Below, one piece after another: positions 53,809 through 62,393 of a stretch of 64,000 nucleotides of DNA. Source of the stretch: Lachnospiraceae bacterium (GTDB lineage: Bacteria > Bacillota > Clostridia > Lachnospirales > Lachnospiraceae); assembly GCA_017465475.1 (NCBI GenBank), contig JAFTWC010000017.1, forward strand, positions 1-64,000, read 5' to 3'. Numbering within the stretch: position 1 is the first letter of the stretch; each line of letters starts with the position of its first letter. Position numbers and translations under genes: made by a program. Below the pieces are notes generated by a model. That model was not told where the DNA came from and ran no database searches. It saw nothing but the letters and a program-made list of their open reading frames with translations.

Positions 53809-54831
53809 CTATAACCGTTCCAATAAACTCAGCAATTGCTCTGTCCGCTCATTTATTGTGGAAAAGTCCACACATTCCTTGTAAATTTCTTCCAACTCAT
53901 CATGGATTTTTTTACATTCGGCAAGACAACTCATGGCCAGCTCCTCCATACGTCCGGCTTCCGCAAAATAAATATTTACCGCTTCGTGGCACTTCTTCCG
54001 CAAAAAGTCTTCGGAATACACCGCCGTTCCGCCGGTTCCTTCCCCGGATGTCAGGAAAAGTTTTTCCTTCGGAAGACGCATATGCATTACCCGTTCCGGA
54101 CAAAGAGGACTGCAAAACAACTCCTTTTGTTCCGCATACATTGCGCTTACCAGGCAATCCGTTACCATGTCCTTATACGGTCCGGTCACCCGGTATACCA
54201 TATTTCTGTCCTCTGTTTGTGCCGCAAAACTCATTTTTCCTTTACAACTGATTGCATCCAGAAACAAACGACGTTCCGCGCACTTGTTCTCTCCGGCAAA
54301 CTCTGCCTCTGAAAACAGCTTTTTCGCAGACTCTCTTATTTTTTCCATATCCAGACAGGAACAGATTTCTTTCCGTCGTTCCTCTTCCAAGGCTTTTGCT
54401 GCCTTTAAAAAGGCATAGGCCCGCCCGTAACTTATTTTGTTTTTCCCGGTCAATTCTTCCACCCTGTCTCTGTATCTTACAATCCGGTTCCGGTCAATCT
54501 GCTCTCCCAGATTTACAATTTCCTCTACTGCGCCGGGATACTTCGGGTCCATGGCATGAGGTGATGTGGCATCTGCAAATACAATCCCTTTTTCCACCAA
54601 ACGTACCGCATCCAGACTGTCCGGATCTCCGGAACAGTAAAAACGTTCCACTGTTTCTCCGTTTTGTTCTACCCGTTCTGCCACCTTCTTCATTAAAGTA
54701 CTCTTTCCAACTCCCGGACCTCCTTTTATCATAAAGTAACGACAAAGCTTCTCCCACACCGGAACCACTCCGTCAAAATAATTATGAAATCCTTCTCCGC
54801 TGTTACTGCCTGAAAAAAAACATTGTCCCAT
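53809..54831 (-). CDS. P-loop ATPase of the PRK06851 type
   Basis: 340 aa. It begins FFSGSNSGEGFHNYFDGVVP and has a Walker A loop IKGGPGVGKSTLMKKVAE (about residues 34-51), FYCSGDPDSLDAVRL and VFADATSPHAMDPKYPGAVE, matching a clostridial family of uncharacterised ATPases. A long helical region ends in LLSLLERL. The family often has a second P-loop-like half; here the second half has an SGEGTGG loop. It is divergently placed with the dipicolinate genes, so a sporulation link is possible (inference). Confidence 0.8.
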   Translation of the reverse strand: MGQCFFSGSNSGEGFHNYFDGVVPVWEKLCRYFMIKGGPGVGKSTLMKKVAERVEQNGETVERFYCSGDPDSLDAVRLVEKGIVFADATSPHAMDPKYPGAVEEIVNLGEQIDRNRIVRYRDRVEELTGKNKISYGRAYAFLKAAKALEEERRKEICSCLDMEKIRESAKKLFSEAEFAGENKCAERRLFLDAISCKGKMSFAAQTEDRNMVYRVTGPYKDMVTDCLVSAMYAEQKELFCSPLCPERVMHMRLPKEKLFLTSGEGTGGTAVYSEDFLRKKCHEAVNIYFAEAGRMEELAMSCLAECKKIHDELEEIYKECVDFSTINERTEQLLSLLERL

Positions 54832-54944
54832 ACCGACTCCTCAACTTGTTATTCTCTTTACAGTATTCCCTTCTTTTTTATTTCGTGCACACACCAAACC
54901 AATTTAAGCGAATACACTGTGATATAAACGCAAAGGAGTCGCTT

Positions 54945-55655
54945 ATGAATTTTTTAATCTACGGAGATGACCGGCGCCACGCCGCTCTGTCCGACCTCTT
55001 GCAAAAAGCGGGGTATGTCATGCAGGCTCCCGCAGATCTTTTGATTTTATCTCCGAAGGAAAGTTTTCTTTCCCATACCGACAAAATTCGGAAACATTGT
55101 CTTATCTGGGGCGGAATCCCGGGAGAAACCGTTTCTCTGCAGGCAGCCGGATATAAAAAAATAGAACAGCGGGATCTGTTCCGCGTAAAAAACTCCGTTT
55201 ATACCGCAGAGGGTGCGTTGGCACTTATAATTACGGAAACAAACACTGCCCTTTGTGAAAGTAACATCTTTGTACTGGGCTACGGTTATTTAGGAAAAGA
55301 ATGCGCCCGTTTGTGTTCTGCCTTAGATGCATCGGTTACGGTATATACGGAAAATCCGGAAGAATCGGCTGATGCCCATAAGAAGGGCTTTTCCGTAAAG
55401 AAACTGACGGAACTATCTACCCTGGATGACACGATCCTTATAAATACCATACCGGCACCGGTTTTGGACCGGTTACCGGTTATTTGTAAGAATGCACCGG
55501 CCCTGTTACTGGAACTTGCCAGTACTCCCTGCATCTCCAAGGAGGTCAAGGGGCTCCGCGTACTTCCTGCCGGAGCATTGCCGTCCCGTTTCTCTCCGGA
55601 ATCTGCAGCAAAGCTAATTTTTGACGAAATCATCTATCAACTGAAAAAGGAGTAA
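54945..55655 (+). CDS. dpaA: dipicolinate synthase subunit A (short form)
   Basis: With DpaB makes dipicolinic acid for the spore core. Evidence: N-terminal FLIYGDDRRHAALSDLL (a Rossmann-like start), TAEGALALIITETNTAL, and dinucleotide-binding VLGYGYLGKECARLCSALDASV, then LINTIPAPVLDRL and LELASTPC. At 236 aa it is about 55-60 residues shorter than Bacillus SpoVFA, mainly in the N-terminal domain. AAAGGAG precedes the ATG at 54945. It is followed after four bases by dpaB. Confidence 0.9.
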   Translation: MNFLIYGDDRRHAALSDLLQKAGYVMQAPADLLILSPKESFLSHTDKIRKHCLIWGGIPGETVSLQAAGYKKIEQRDLFRVKNSVYTAEGALALIITETNTALCESNIFVLGYGYLGKECARLCSALDASVTVYTENPEESADAHKKGFSVKKLTELSTLDDTILINTIPAPVLDRLPVICKNAPALLLELASTPCISKEVKGLRVLPAGALPSRFSPESAAKLIFDEIIYQLKKE

Positions 55656-55659
55656 GTCT

Positions 55660-56241
55660 ATGGAAAATTTAAAAGGAATGCGCATCGGATTCGCTATCAC
55701 CGGATCTTTCTGCACCTTTTCGAAGATTTTAGAGCCAATCAAAGAACTGGTTCGCCTCGGGGCGATTGTAACCCCGATTTTTTCTTTTTCTACGGCTCAA
55801 ATTGACAGCCGTTTCTATAAAGCTTCCGACTTCCGCGCCGATGTGGAAGCCATTACCGGGAACAATGTCATTGCCACCATTCCGGCAGCGGAGCCCATTG
55901 GACCCAAAAAGCTCTTCGACCTCATTATCGTGGCTCCATGTACCGGAAACACCTTAGCAAAGCTTGCCTATGGAATCACCGACACTCCGGTCACCATGGC
56001 AGTAAAGGCACACCTTCGTAACAACCGTCCGGTGCTTATCGCCATCTCCACTAACGACGGTCTCACCGGCAATGCCGCCAACATCGGCAAACTTCTTAAC
56101 ACCCGGAACTACTACTTCGTCCCGTTCCGTCAGGACGACTGCTCCGGCAAACCCAACTCCTTAGTTGCCGATATGGCACTGGTACCGGTGTCTGCGTCAA
56201 AAGCCGCAAACGGAGAGCAGATACAGCCGTTGCTGCGGTAG
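55660..56241 (+). CDS. dpaB: dipicolinate synthase subunit B
   Basis: Flavoprotein-like partner of DpaA (SpoVFB). Motifs: IGFAITGSFCTFSKIL, PIFSFSTAQIDSRFY, IPAAEPIGPKKLFDLIIVAPCTGNTLAKLAYGITDTPVTMA and LLNTRNYYFVPFRQDD, all typical. 193 aa is normal. SD overlaps the dpaA stop (AAAAGGAGTAAG). Expressed presumably late in the mother cell, but I do not see a clear sporulation-sigma promoter. A large hairpin follows. Confidence 0.95.
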   Translation: MENLKGMRIGFAITGSFCTFSKILEPIKELVRLGAIVTPIFSFSTAQIDSRFYKASDFRADVEAITGNNVIATIPAAEPIGPKKLFDLIIVAPCTGNTLAKLAYGITDTPVTMAVKAHLRNNRPVLIAISTNDGLTGNAANIGKLLNTRNYYFVPFRQDDCSGKPNSLVADMALVPVSASKAANGEQIQPLLR

Positions 56242-56275
56242 GTTAGGAGCTTTGTCGAACTTATCTTAAGCGCAG

Positions 56276-56339
56276 AAATCCGCTGCCGTCCCATCATCTT
56301 ACGAGAACCTTCGTAAGATGACGGAACGACAGCGGATTT
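56276..56339. repeat. 29-bp-stem palindrome / bidirectional terminator candidate
   Basis: Arms 56276-56304 and 56311-56339. The three mismatches are all transitions that become G.U pairs in the minus-strand RNA, so the stem is fully paired on that strand. The six-base apex lies within GAGAACCT, matching the loop of the 27.4-kb palindrome. It sits between the converging dpaB and the minus-strand pseudogene. No T-run. Confidence 0.75.
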
Positions 56340-56384
56340 ATACATATCAAACACCTCGGCTTTTCCCCTGGGTGCAAAAAAACT

Positions 56385-56537
56385 TTATACCAATAACGCC
56401 AATACCCCATACATGGCAAGTCCGATGCTTGGTGCATCGATAAACAGTTTTATTTTGGTGGCACGGAACAACAGACCGATGAGCTGAATCGCCGCCGGAT
56501 TCAAAAGAACACACCAGATCCTTTCTACGCCGGACTC
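56385..56537 (-). pseudogene. C-terminal remnant of a membrane protein
   Basis: Directly after the PhzF stop, a 50-codon open stretch without a start codon reads ESGVERIWCVLLNPAAIQ and continues with two amphipathic or hydrophobic segments to YGVLALLV and a stop. It has the look of the cytoplasmic-loop and last-helix end of a membrane protein, with a TGA just upstream and no SD. The family is not identified. Confidence 0.5.
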
Positions 56538-56541
56538 TCAT

Positions 56542-57417
56542 CTAAATCTCTATATAAAATGTTTCATTGTAAACAGCCCGTCCAAATATCTTCACAGCAA
56601 CTTCTCCGCTGTCTCTTTGGGCAACCACACGGACCGTTCCTTCCTTCTGTATCTCATTTCCCTGCTCTATCAATATATCTATCTCTTCTGCCTCTTTCAC
56701 ATAGTTCAGATAATAAGCTCCCATAACACCGGATGCCGTTCCTGTCACCGAATCCTCTACGGTTCCCGAAAAAGGAGAAGAAAAATGCCGTCCGTGCATG
56801 GTATGTTTCTTGTCATAACAGGTAAAGGTAATGGGATGTACCGACGCTCTCTCATTCTGCTGTAGCACCTCCGGGAAACGCTTATTTTTCGGCTTCATTA
56901 TCAGAAAATAGTCTAAGGATTTTATCGGTACAAGCAGCGTCCATGAACCGGTCCATCCGTAGCACACCGGATACCCCTCCATGTACGCATCCCGGGGCAA
57001 ACCGATCGTTTCCATCAATTTATCTATATTTCCCTCAAAAGGTAAGAACTTCGCATTGGCCTGCTGCATCATTATTTCCTTTATTGCATGTCTGTAACAG
57101 ACCTCTATACTTCCCACTGCCGTTTCTACCGCTAATGTTACATCCTGTTCTATCGCGTTGTTCCGAATCCATGCCGCAATTGCTCCGATTGTAGCATGAC
57201 CGCACAGCCCTGTTTCATGTCCCGGTGTAAAATAGCGTAACCGCAACTCTGCAACCCGTGAACTACAGACAAAGCAACACTCGTTGTAACCCACCAGCCT
57301 TGCTATCGTCTGCATTTGCTCCTCCGTATACGCATCACCGTTCAGAATGATTCCCGCCGGGTTTCCCTTTCCCGCCACTTCGGAAAACGCATCATACTGT
57401 TCCACCTTAACCCTCAT
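56542..57417 (-). CDS. PhzF-family isomerase-like protein
   Basis: PhzF/diaminopimelate-epimerase fold, named for phenazine synthesis but of varied or unknown function in most bacteria. Motifs: YDAFSEVAGKGNPAGIIL, NECCFVCSS, RYFTPGHETGLCGHATIGA and SPFSGTVEDSVTGTASGVMGAYY. 291 aa is complete. The conserved acidic residue near position 45 (Glu in PhzF) falls in VGYNECCFV. It is followed by a truncated membrane-protein piece, at the start of a mosaic accessory tract. Confidence 0.92.
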   Translation of the reverse strand: MRVKVEQYDAFSEVAGKGNPAGIILNGDAYTEEQMQTIARLVGYNECCFVCSSRVAELRLRYFTPGHETGLCGHATIGAIAAWIRNNAIEQDVTLAVETAVGSIEVCYRHAIKEIMMQQANAKFLPFEGNIDKLMETIGLPRDAYMEGYPVCYGWTGSWTLLVPIKSLDYFLIMKPKNKRFPEVLQQNERASVHPITFTCYDKKHTMHGRHFSSPFSGTVEDSVTGTASGVMGAYYLNYVKEAEEIDILIEQGNEIQKEGTVRVVAQRDSGEVAVKIFGRAVYNETFYIEI

Positions 57418-57445
57418 CAGCCTTCATTCCTCCTAAAATGATGTT

Positions 57446-57853
57446 CTATTTCCGATTCGGTCTCCGCTTGATTCTAAGCATCCTTAGAATATCCTCAACC
57501 TCCAGTTTCTCGTCTATCGGAATCCACAACCACTTTCCGTCGTAGTGTACCTTCGTGGACTCATACAGCGCAAGCAACAATTCCGAAAAAAACTCCCATT
57601 GCTGTTCAAATTTCTCCCGCTCCGTCTTTCCCAGAATAACCAAAAGGGTTGCAACATCCTGCTTGGCATAAAACGTACAAAGCGTTTTTCCGCTTTTCCG
57701 GTACTTATGCTCATATACCCAATCTCCAAAGCCTTTGTTCCAATACTTGTCCATTTCATAGACCCGGTCGATGGCTGTCTCCAATTGCTCCCACACGCCC
57801 ATCGCATTTTTCCCTATCAATGCTTCTATCTCACTTTTTGCCGGCTTGTCCAT
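57446..57853 (-). CDS. DUF3788 family protein
   Basis: 135 aa, single domain of DUF3788 type: KNAMGVWEQLETAIDRVYEMDKYWNKGFGDWVYEHKYRKSGKTLCTFYAK, ending with KWLWIPIDEKLEVEDILRMLRIKRRP. Function unknown. SD GGAAAGGACAG, shared with the tail of an MBL-fold gene fragment just upstream. Compact small-gene tract with PhzF and GNAT genes. Confidence 0.85.
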   Translation of the reverse strand: MDKPAKSEIEALIGKNAMGVWEQLETAIDRVYEMDKYWNKGFGDWVYEHKYRKSGKTLCTFYAKQDVATLLVILGKTEREKFEQQWEFFSELLLALYESTKVHYDGKWLWIPIDEKLEVEDILRMLRIKRRPNRK

Positions 57854-57857
57854 ACAC

Positions 57858-58070
57858 TTACTTCTGTCCTTTCCTCGTTACGACTTTTGTTTCTACAGTC
57901 ATTTCCCCTTGCAACTCAATAGTCTTTCCCACGGACAAATACTGCAGCTTCTCTCCCAGCGTCTCCTTCATCCGTTCATACGCCTGCCTTCCCGTACAGT
58001 GGCAGGTATAGTAGACACTTCCCTTTTCCCAATTCATTATAGTGATACTTTTTTCATCCTTCCACAACAC
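57858..58070 (-). pseudogene. 5'-truncated metallo-beta-lactamase-fold hydrolase
   Basis: Reads YYTCHCTGRQAYERMKETLG followed by KLQYLSVGKTIEL, the typical last 60 residues of an MBL-fold hydrolase (the C-H-C-TG site and final stretch). The metal-binding HxHxDH part is missing, and a GNAT gene overlaps its front by 17 bases. It joins directly to the DUF3788 gene four bases further. A remnant left by recombination, or a small retained ORF. Confidence 0.7.
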
Positions 58071-58650
58071 TCCTTTGCTTCTTCATCTTTATCGGATATC
58101 CGGCTCCCCAAAAGCGCATCAAAGAGCCCTTTTCTCTCTTCTCTACAACAAAACCGCTTTTCTCATATAAGCTTATTGCGGCCTGATTATTAGAAAAGAC
58201 CTCGATGGAGTACGTATCATATCCATCCAAACCAAAGGCATAGTTCAAAAGGGCCGTTCCCACACCCTTTCTTCTTGCTTCCCTTCCCGTTACCAGAACA
58301 TCAATGTATAACTCCTTCGGTTCCTTCACCACCTGCTTCTGGAATATAGCATTCATCTGCTTACTGAGTATCGCGCCTTTCCATTTTCCAAAGTACTTTA
58401 CACATATATCGTGCTCAAACTTTAAAGGGCGTGCCTTGCTTGTTGCAATTCCCAGCAAGCCCAATACCTTCTCCCCTTCTACATAACCCAAGAAAAGCGA
58501 AGGATGAAAAAACTCCTGAAACAGCTTTCTTTTCTGTTTCTCATCTTTGGAAAAGGTCATAAAATGACCAAAGCCTTCCATAAACAACTCTACTGCCTGC
58601 TTTTTTTGTTCCTCATTCAGATCTCCGTATTCCACAATCTTACACTCCAT
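58054..58650 (-). CDS. GNAT-family N-acetyltransferase
   Basis: About 198 aa. GNAT fold with LFLGYVEGEKVLGLLGIA, the acetyl-CoA loop TGREARRKGVGTALLNYA and YSIEVFSNNQAAISLYEKSGFVVEKREKG. The likely start at 58650 has AAAGGA ten bases before it; the frame also opens with GTG three codons earlier. The start region coincides with the point where a VOC gene fragment stops matching its family. Substrate unknown. Confidence 0.88.
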   Translation of the reverse strand: MECKIVEYGDLNEEQKKQAVELFMEGFGHFMTFSKDEKQKRKLFQEFFHPSLFLGYVEGEKVLGLLGIATSKARPLKFEHDICVKYFGKWKGAILSKQMNAIFQKQVVKEPKELYIDVLVTGREARRKGVGTALLNYAFGLDGYDTYSIEVFSNNQAAISLYEKSGFVVEKREKGSLMRFWGAGYPIKMKKQRSVVEG

Positions 58651-58831
58651 CCTGTTCACATCCTTTGCATAAAATCATATTGCCGTCGTTGTCAAGCACC
58701 AATTCTATCCCAAACAAGTCGTGATAAAATTTCCTCGATGCTTCTATAGCTTTCACAACAATCAGAACGTTCTTCAATCGTGTATCATTTCCTCCATCAA
58801 ATCTGAATTTAACTATTCCTTTAGAAGCCAT
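58640..58831 (-). pseudogene. truncated VOC (glyoxalase-like) protein
   Basis: The middle reads RLKNVLIVVKAIEASRKFYH then LFGIELVLDNDGNMILCKG, the usual first 45 residues of a vicinal-oxygen-chelate protein. It then stops after CEQDGV, at the SD/start region of the GNAT gene. The rest of the fold, including the second metal-binding half, is absent. The first about 18 residues come from a foreign sequence. Clear truncated remnant. Confidence 0.7.
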
Positions 58832-58950
58832 TGAGAGTTTGCACGCGCCAAAAGCTCCTGAATTACATCCTGACAGTTCTCGGCAATCTCTCGATATTCC
58901 TCGTCAACGGCATTCCCCTGTGTATCAATGTAGAACATATAGCTATGCAT
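58813..58950 (-). pseudogene. 45-codon small ORF, possible C-terminal fragment
   Basis: MHSYMFYIDTQGNAVDEEY leading into EIAENCQDVIQELL and ending SQWLLKE. Soluble, acidic, protein-like composition. It overlaps the end of the upstream GNAT gene by 8 bases and has no good SD. It could be the tail of a lost gene. No family recognised; could also be non-coding. Confidence 0.35.
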
Positions 58951-59515
58951 TATAATACATATCATAAACGACATAACCGCCATATCCTTTTAACGAACCT
59001 TCTTCTGTCTCCTGACACATCATGCATCTTGGTTCTGTCATAGGATAACCGCTTGTCGGATAAATGCCATACTCCGATGAGGTTCTGAATCCCACTCGAT
59101 TATAGAAATTAAAATCGCCTTCTACAGTAATACCCTTATACCCCATCTCTCTTACCTTTTGAATGCCCAATGTCAGCATAGTGACACCTACATGCTTGTG
59201 AAAATAGTCAGCATGTACAGATACCGGTGCCAACATCACAATATCACTATCATCCCCATGTCCGCCATCTGCATTTGGGGACAATGGAAACTTTGAAAAT
59301 AAGAAATGTCCTACGATCTTTCCATCCATTTCCGCTACAAATGACAGTTCCGGAATATAGTACTTAGACACTCTGATTTCTTCTATCAAAGCAATAATAT
59401 CACTTCCATCCGAGTAATTTGTGCCTTCCCGGAAAGACCGGAGAACCATCGACACAATCTCCTTATAGTCCTTAGGGCATTCCTGTCTGATTATTATATC
59501 ATTTCTCATATCCAT
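58943..59515 (-). CDS. GNAT-family N-acetyltransferase, YhbS type
   Basis: About 190 aa. IIIRQECPKDYKEIVSMVLRSF start, VAEMDGKIVGHFLFSK, LAPVSVHADYFHKHVGVTML (acetyl-CoA loop, changed from the usual QGKGIG), GITVEGDFNFYNRVGF typical of YhbS. The ATG at 59515 follows GGAGGTTATATTT; upstream in-frame ATGs would overlap the nitroreductase stop. Substrate unknown. Confidence 0.85.
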   Translation of the reverse strand: MDMRNDIIIRQECPKDYKEIVSMVLRSFREGTNYSDGSDIIALIEEIRVSKYYIPELSFVAEMDGKIVGHFLFSKFPLSPNADGGHGDDSDIVMLAPVSVHADYFHKHVGVTMLTLGIQKVREMGYKGITVEGDFNFYNRVGFRTSSEYGIYPTSGYPMTEPRCMMCQETEEGSLKGYGGYVVYDMYYNA

Positions 59516-59535
59516 AAATATAACCTCCATCATAT

Positions 59536-60288
59536 TCAAATTTTGTTGAAGTAAACATATTTTGCAATCAAAGTTTGCTCAATGCTGTCGTCTGTTGTAT
59601 CTGAAAATAAGATTCTATCGTAAGTATAGTTTTCGTATTCTATGCAGGTTTCCAGTATAAACAGGAATATGCCCATATCAATCTTGTTGTAATATCCTAC
59701 CTTATCGACTGGCATAATTCCTCGTTTACCGGGCTTCTTAAATCTATAGACCATCAAATCATTGCCCGTGTTCTCTACAATCCAAGGTTGTGTATTACAA
59801 GCACTCGGCGCAAATCGAACAATCTCTGCAACACCCAATGTATTTCCGTTCCAAATTTCAGCTATAGGCTTTCTTTTGGATTTAAACATATCTTTACGAA
59901 ACTTATCTTCTGCCACTTTAGCAATCGAAATCATAATGACAAAATCAAGTCCGTTCATTTGCATATTCTTCGGTTTTCCGATACCGAACCACAAAGTACC
60001 TATATTTTGTGATGCAAGGTATAAATCTATCTGTTCACCGATATACCCAATATTTCGCAAATACTCATCTTTCGCTTCACTGTAAAACAAAATACAATAT
60101 TGTCCGCCTCGTTTACAGGTGGTTTCACTTTCGGGAACAATGCAAATCTTTGTTTCTATCTCCGCATCAAGGGGTTTTACAGTCTTGATAAATTCTTCTA
60201 TTCCTTTCATTTCATCATCTGTTATTGTGCCTGTACCCCTGAACAGATGAAAGGATTTTCTTTTAAAAATTTGTTTATAGTAATCCAT
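59536..60288 (-). CDS. nitroreductase-family protein
   Basis: About 250 aa FMN-dependent oxidoreductase fold with weak conservation: FKRKSFHLFRG at the front (the family's R-S-R region), then NIGYIGEQIDLYLASQNIGTLWFG in the middle, RFAPSACNTQPWIVENTGND near the FMN site and a helical end. Activity and substrate are uncertain. The ATG at 60288 follows GGGAGTACATT; the frame opens earlier without an SD. Confidence 0.8.
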   Translation of the reverse strand: MDYYKQIFKRKSFHLFRGTGTITDDEMKGIEEFIKTVKPLDAEIETKICIVPESETTCKRGGQYCILFYSEAKDEYLRNIGYIGEQIDLYLASQNIGTLWFGIGKPKNMQMNGLDFVIMISIAKVAEDKFRKDMFKSKRKPIAEIWNGNTLGVAEIVRFAPSACNTQPWIVENTGNDLMVYRFKKPGKRGIMPVDKVGYYNKIDMGIFLFILETCIEYENYTYDRILFSDTTDDSIEQTLIAKYVYFNKI

Positions 60289-60331
60289 AATGTACTCCCT
60301 CAAATTTATCTCCCTACTCTTTGTAAAAAGC

Positions 60332-60897
60332 TTATTGCAATAAATGTCCATCCATGATATCCAGTAACGCCTGTATCACATCTTTATAATACGTTGCAAA
60401 CCGAACATCCTGTTCCATGCAATTGCTCAAATTAAGCTCAAATCTGAAAAGCCTGTCAACAATGTGTGCAGCAATTCTTCTTCTGTAGTCATCATTGAAT
60501 TCGTATCTATAAATTTTCAGAGTCCCGTTTTGTTCTTCTTTCAGTAATTGTTGATACATATCCTCGATGACGATTTCATTTATCACCTCGACTTCTTTTT
60601 CGGAAACCAATTCGACATCCCAGGTTGTAAGTCCTCGTTGAAAATCCTTGTCATCAACCTCATAGACAGAGCAGGATTTGCCTTGGTATATTTTTAATAA
60701 TGCCTCCGGATAACATTCAAAATAATAGGTCTATTATTTTCATCCGTAGCAATTATAAAATCAAAATCATCGTGTCCAGCCCCAAAAAGAATCCCGGTAA
60801 CCATATTTTCTATGGCATATACATACGCTTTCTTATGCGTTGACACATGCGGCTGTATCGTTTTTAGTCCCATTTTCGATGATACATGATATAACAT
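60332..60897 (-). pseudogene. frameshifted gene of unknown family
   Basis: The front (from 60897) reads MLYHVSSKMGLKTIQPHVST and then FGAGHDDFDFIIATDENNRP, and falls into a stop at 60694. In the next frame, starting near 60720, YFECYPEALLKIYQGKSCSV continues without interruption to a stop at 60332. The join is at about 60716-60724 and needs one missing base. The combined protein would be about 188 aa. SD AAGGAGGAG is intact. Either a recent pseudogene or a sequencing or slippage change. Confidence 0.7.
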
Positions 60898-60957
60898 AAT
60901 CTCCTCCTTGAATTCAAAGTTACTTTGTCACTCTGTAATACTGAAAGTTTGCTTTGC

Positions 60958-61401
60958 TTATAAGTCTGAAGCTGTCAGTATTTTTTCTGTTTCTGCCATG
61001 TCCTTTTCAATCAATGGACGCATACTATCTTTATATTTCGATAAATCTGCATCATGCAAACATAATAATATTCTCGGAATATATTGTGGCTTTGCCACTC
61101 CCACCTGTGCAAGAGCCTTTATACATTGTCTCGCAGTGATCGGCTTATCGTCCGTAACGTGGGAGAGATAATCTGATATTATTGCATCAAAACGATTCTC
61201 GTTGTCCCACTGTGCATTAGCTGAAAGAATATACAACACACGATTTCTTACTAATGACTTTGGATGGTTAAGCAGGGACGCAAACGCATCAAAAAATTCA
61301 TACCATTTATCAGTATCTTGACTTTCGGATATGATTTTATCAGCAATGGCACAAGCATATTTATCATCCTTTGCTGTCAACTTTGCAATTATGTCCTGCA
61401 T
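60958..61401 (-). CDS. HEAT/ARM-repeat-like small protein
   Basis: 147 aa, all-helical, with repeated helix pairs: DKWYEFFDAFASLLNHPKSLVRNRVLYILSAN, DAIISDYLSHVTDDKPITARQCIKALAQ, PQYIPRILLCLHDADLSKY. This is typical of HEAT/ARM scaffolds without catalytic residues. Intact start with GGAGGTGAG. The upstream leader ACTTTGAATTTGGAGG is shared in part with neighbours. Function unknown. Confidence 0.75.
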   Translation of the reverse strand: MQDIIAKLTAKDDKYACAIADKIISESQDTDKWYEFFDAFASLLNHPKSLVRNRVLYILSANAQWDNENRFDAIISDYLSHVTDDKPITARQCIKALAQVGVAKPQYIPRILLCLHDADLSKYKDSMRPLIEKDMAETEKILTASDL

Positions 61402-61600
61402 TAAAACTCACCTCCAAATTCAAAGTTTCTGTTCTCTACAAATTTAAATTTTTAGTTCTAAACAAAGCCCATACAATTGAACTTCTCTCAATTCAAGCAT
61501 CCATATCCAATTTTCGTAAATCCTTCATCCTCTGCCTTATCCATATCACCGTAAAAAAAACGATGACCTTTGATTGAAATAAAATTCGAATCTATCTGCT

Positions 61601-61960
61601 TTATAGCTCCTTGATATAATAGTGTCTTTCTCCTGTATAAGGATACTCCGTCAACGAAAAAACACATTTATATCCTAGTTTTTCATAAAATTCTAGAATG
61701 ACATCAACCGATTTCTCGTCTCTCTGTCATATTTCTCCAACTATGTTCTTCTAACAGTTCCTCATATAAGGACAGAACGCTATCTATCGTTTTGTCTTCT
61801 ACCTCTTTAAATAGCCTTGCAGACAGCCACCTGTCTCTTCATAAGACCTCTCCGCCTCCCGAATATGTATTCATACAAATCCTGCAAATCTTCTTTACAG
61901 TACCTTCTTAAAAGCAATCGCTCTGTTTCCAATATAGGTATCCCTCCCTTAAAGCTCATA
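61601..61960 (-). pseudogene. decayed GNAT-family acetyltransferase pieces
   Basis: At the right side ILETERLLLRRYCKEDLQDL is the usual start of a RimJ/RimL-type GNAT, but the frame breaks soon after. At the left side SVDVILEFYEKLGYKCVF leads to YPYTGERHYYIKEL and a stop at 61601, the typical end of a GNAT. The part between (about 61704-61830) has a further frameshift and LSLYEELLEEHSW. At least two frame breaks, so not functional. Confidence 0.65.
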
Positions 61961-62365
61961 CCGCTTCCCATCTGCATACAGAACACCATCCGTTAGCTCA
62001 ATACGCAGAATGCAAGTATTTACATCGTTAAAATCATTATGGCCGTTATCAATCCATGCGGAAAACACCTCTCGCATCCTCCCTGCAATATGTGCGTTCT
62101 CTTCTTTTCCGAAGTATCCCAGATTCACCGCTTTTCCGTGACCGGTAAACCATTCTCCGGCAAGTGCCACAATCGGATTATCTTCTATCTGTTTCATTTT
62201 GCCTGATAATCCGTAGGTAAGGACATAAAACGCACCGTCCTCATAAAATGCATCCACATTTCGAACATGAGGCATTTCTCCCGCTGCCGTCGCCAATGCA
62301 ATAATGCTGTCCTTTTCAAACCGCTCCTTTAATATCTTTTCTACCTCTCTTGAACAATTCTTCAT
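61949..62365 (-). CDS. pyridoxamine 5'-phosphate oxidase-family protein
   Basis: 138 aa split-barrel flavin-binding fold: KDSIIALATAAGEMPHVRNVDAFYEDGAFYVLTYGLSGKMKQIEDNPIVAL, AVNLGYFGKEENAHIAGRMREVFSAW, ending LRIELTDGVLYADGKRYEL. Such small proteins bind FMN or related cofactors and are often annotated as general stress or oxidase proteins. SD GGAGG at a good distance. Its end overlaps the GNAT remnant. Confidence 0.85.
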   Translation of the reverse strand: MKNCSREVEKILKERFEKDSIIALATAAGEMPHVRNVDAFYEDGAFYVLTYGLSGKMKQIEDNPIVALAGEWFTGHGKAVNLGYFGKEENAHIAGRMREVFSAWIDNGHNDFNDVNTCILRIELTDGVLYADGKRYEL

Positions 62366-62393
62366 TTGCCTGTATCCTCCATTTTTTTCCGCA

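Noticed and set aside
54846..54944. Longer N-terminus for dpaA
   Set aside because: No SD for the upstream ATG, and the added residues do not resemble the family; AAAGGAG marks the ATG at 54945.
56347..56541. 64-codon minus-strand open frame with ATG
   Set aside because: Composition rich in Cys, Arg and His. The neighbouring frame encodes a more protein-like membrane segment, so I treat the region as a remnant in that other frame.
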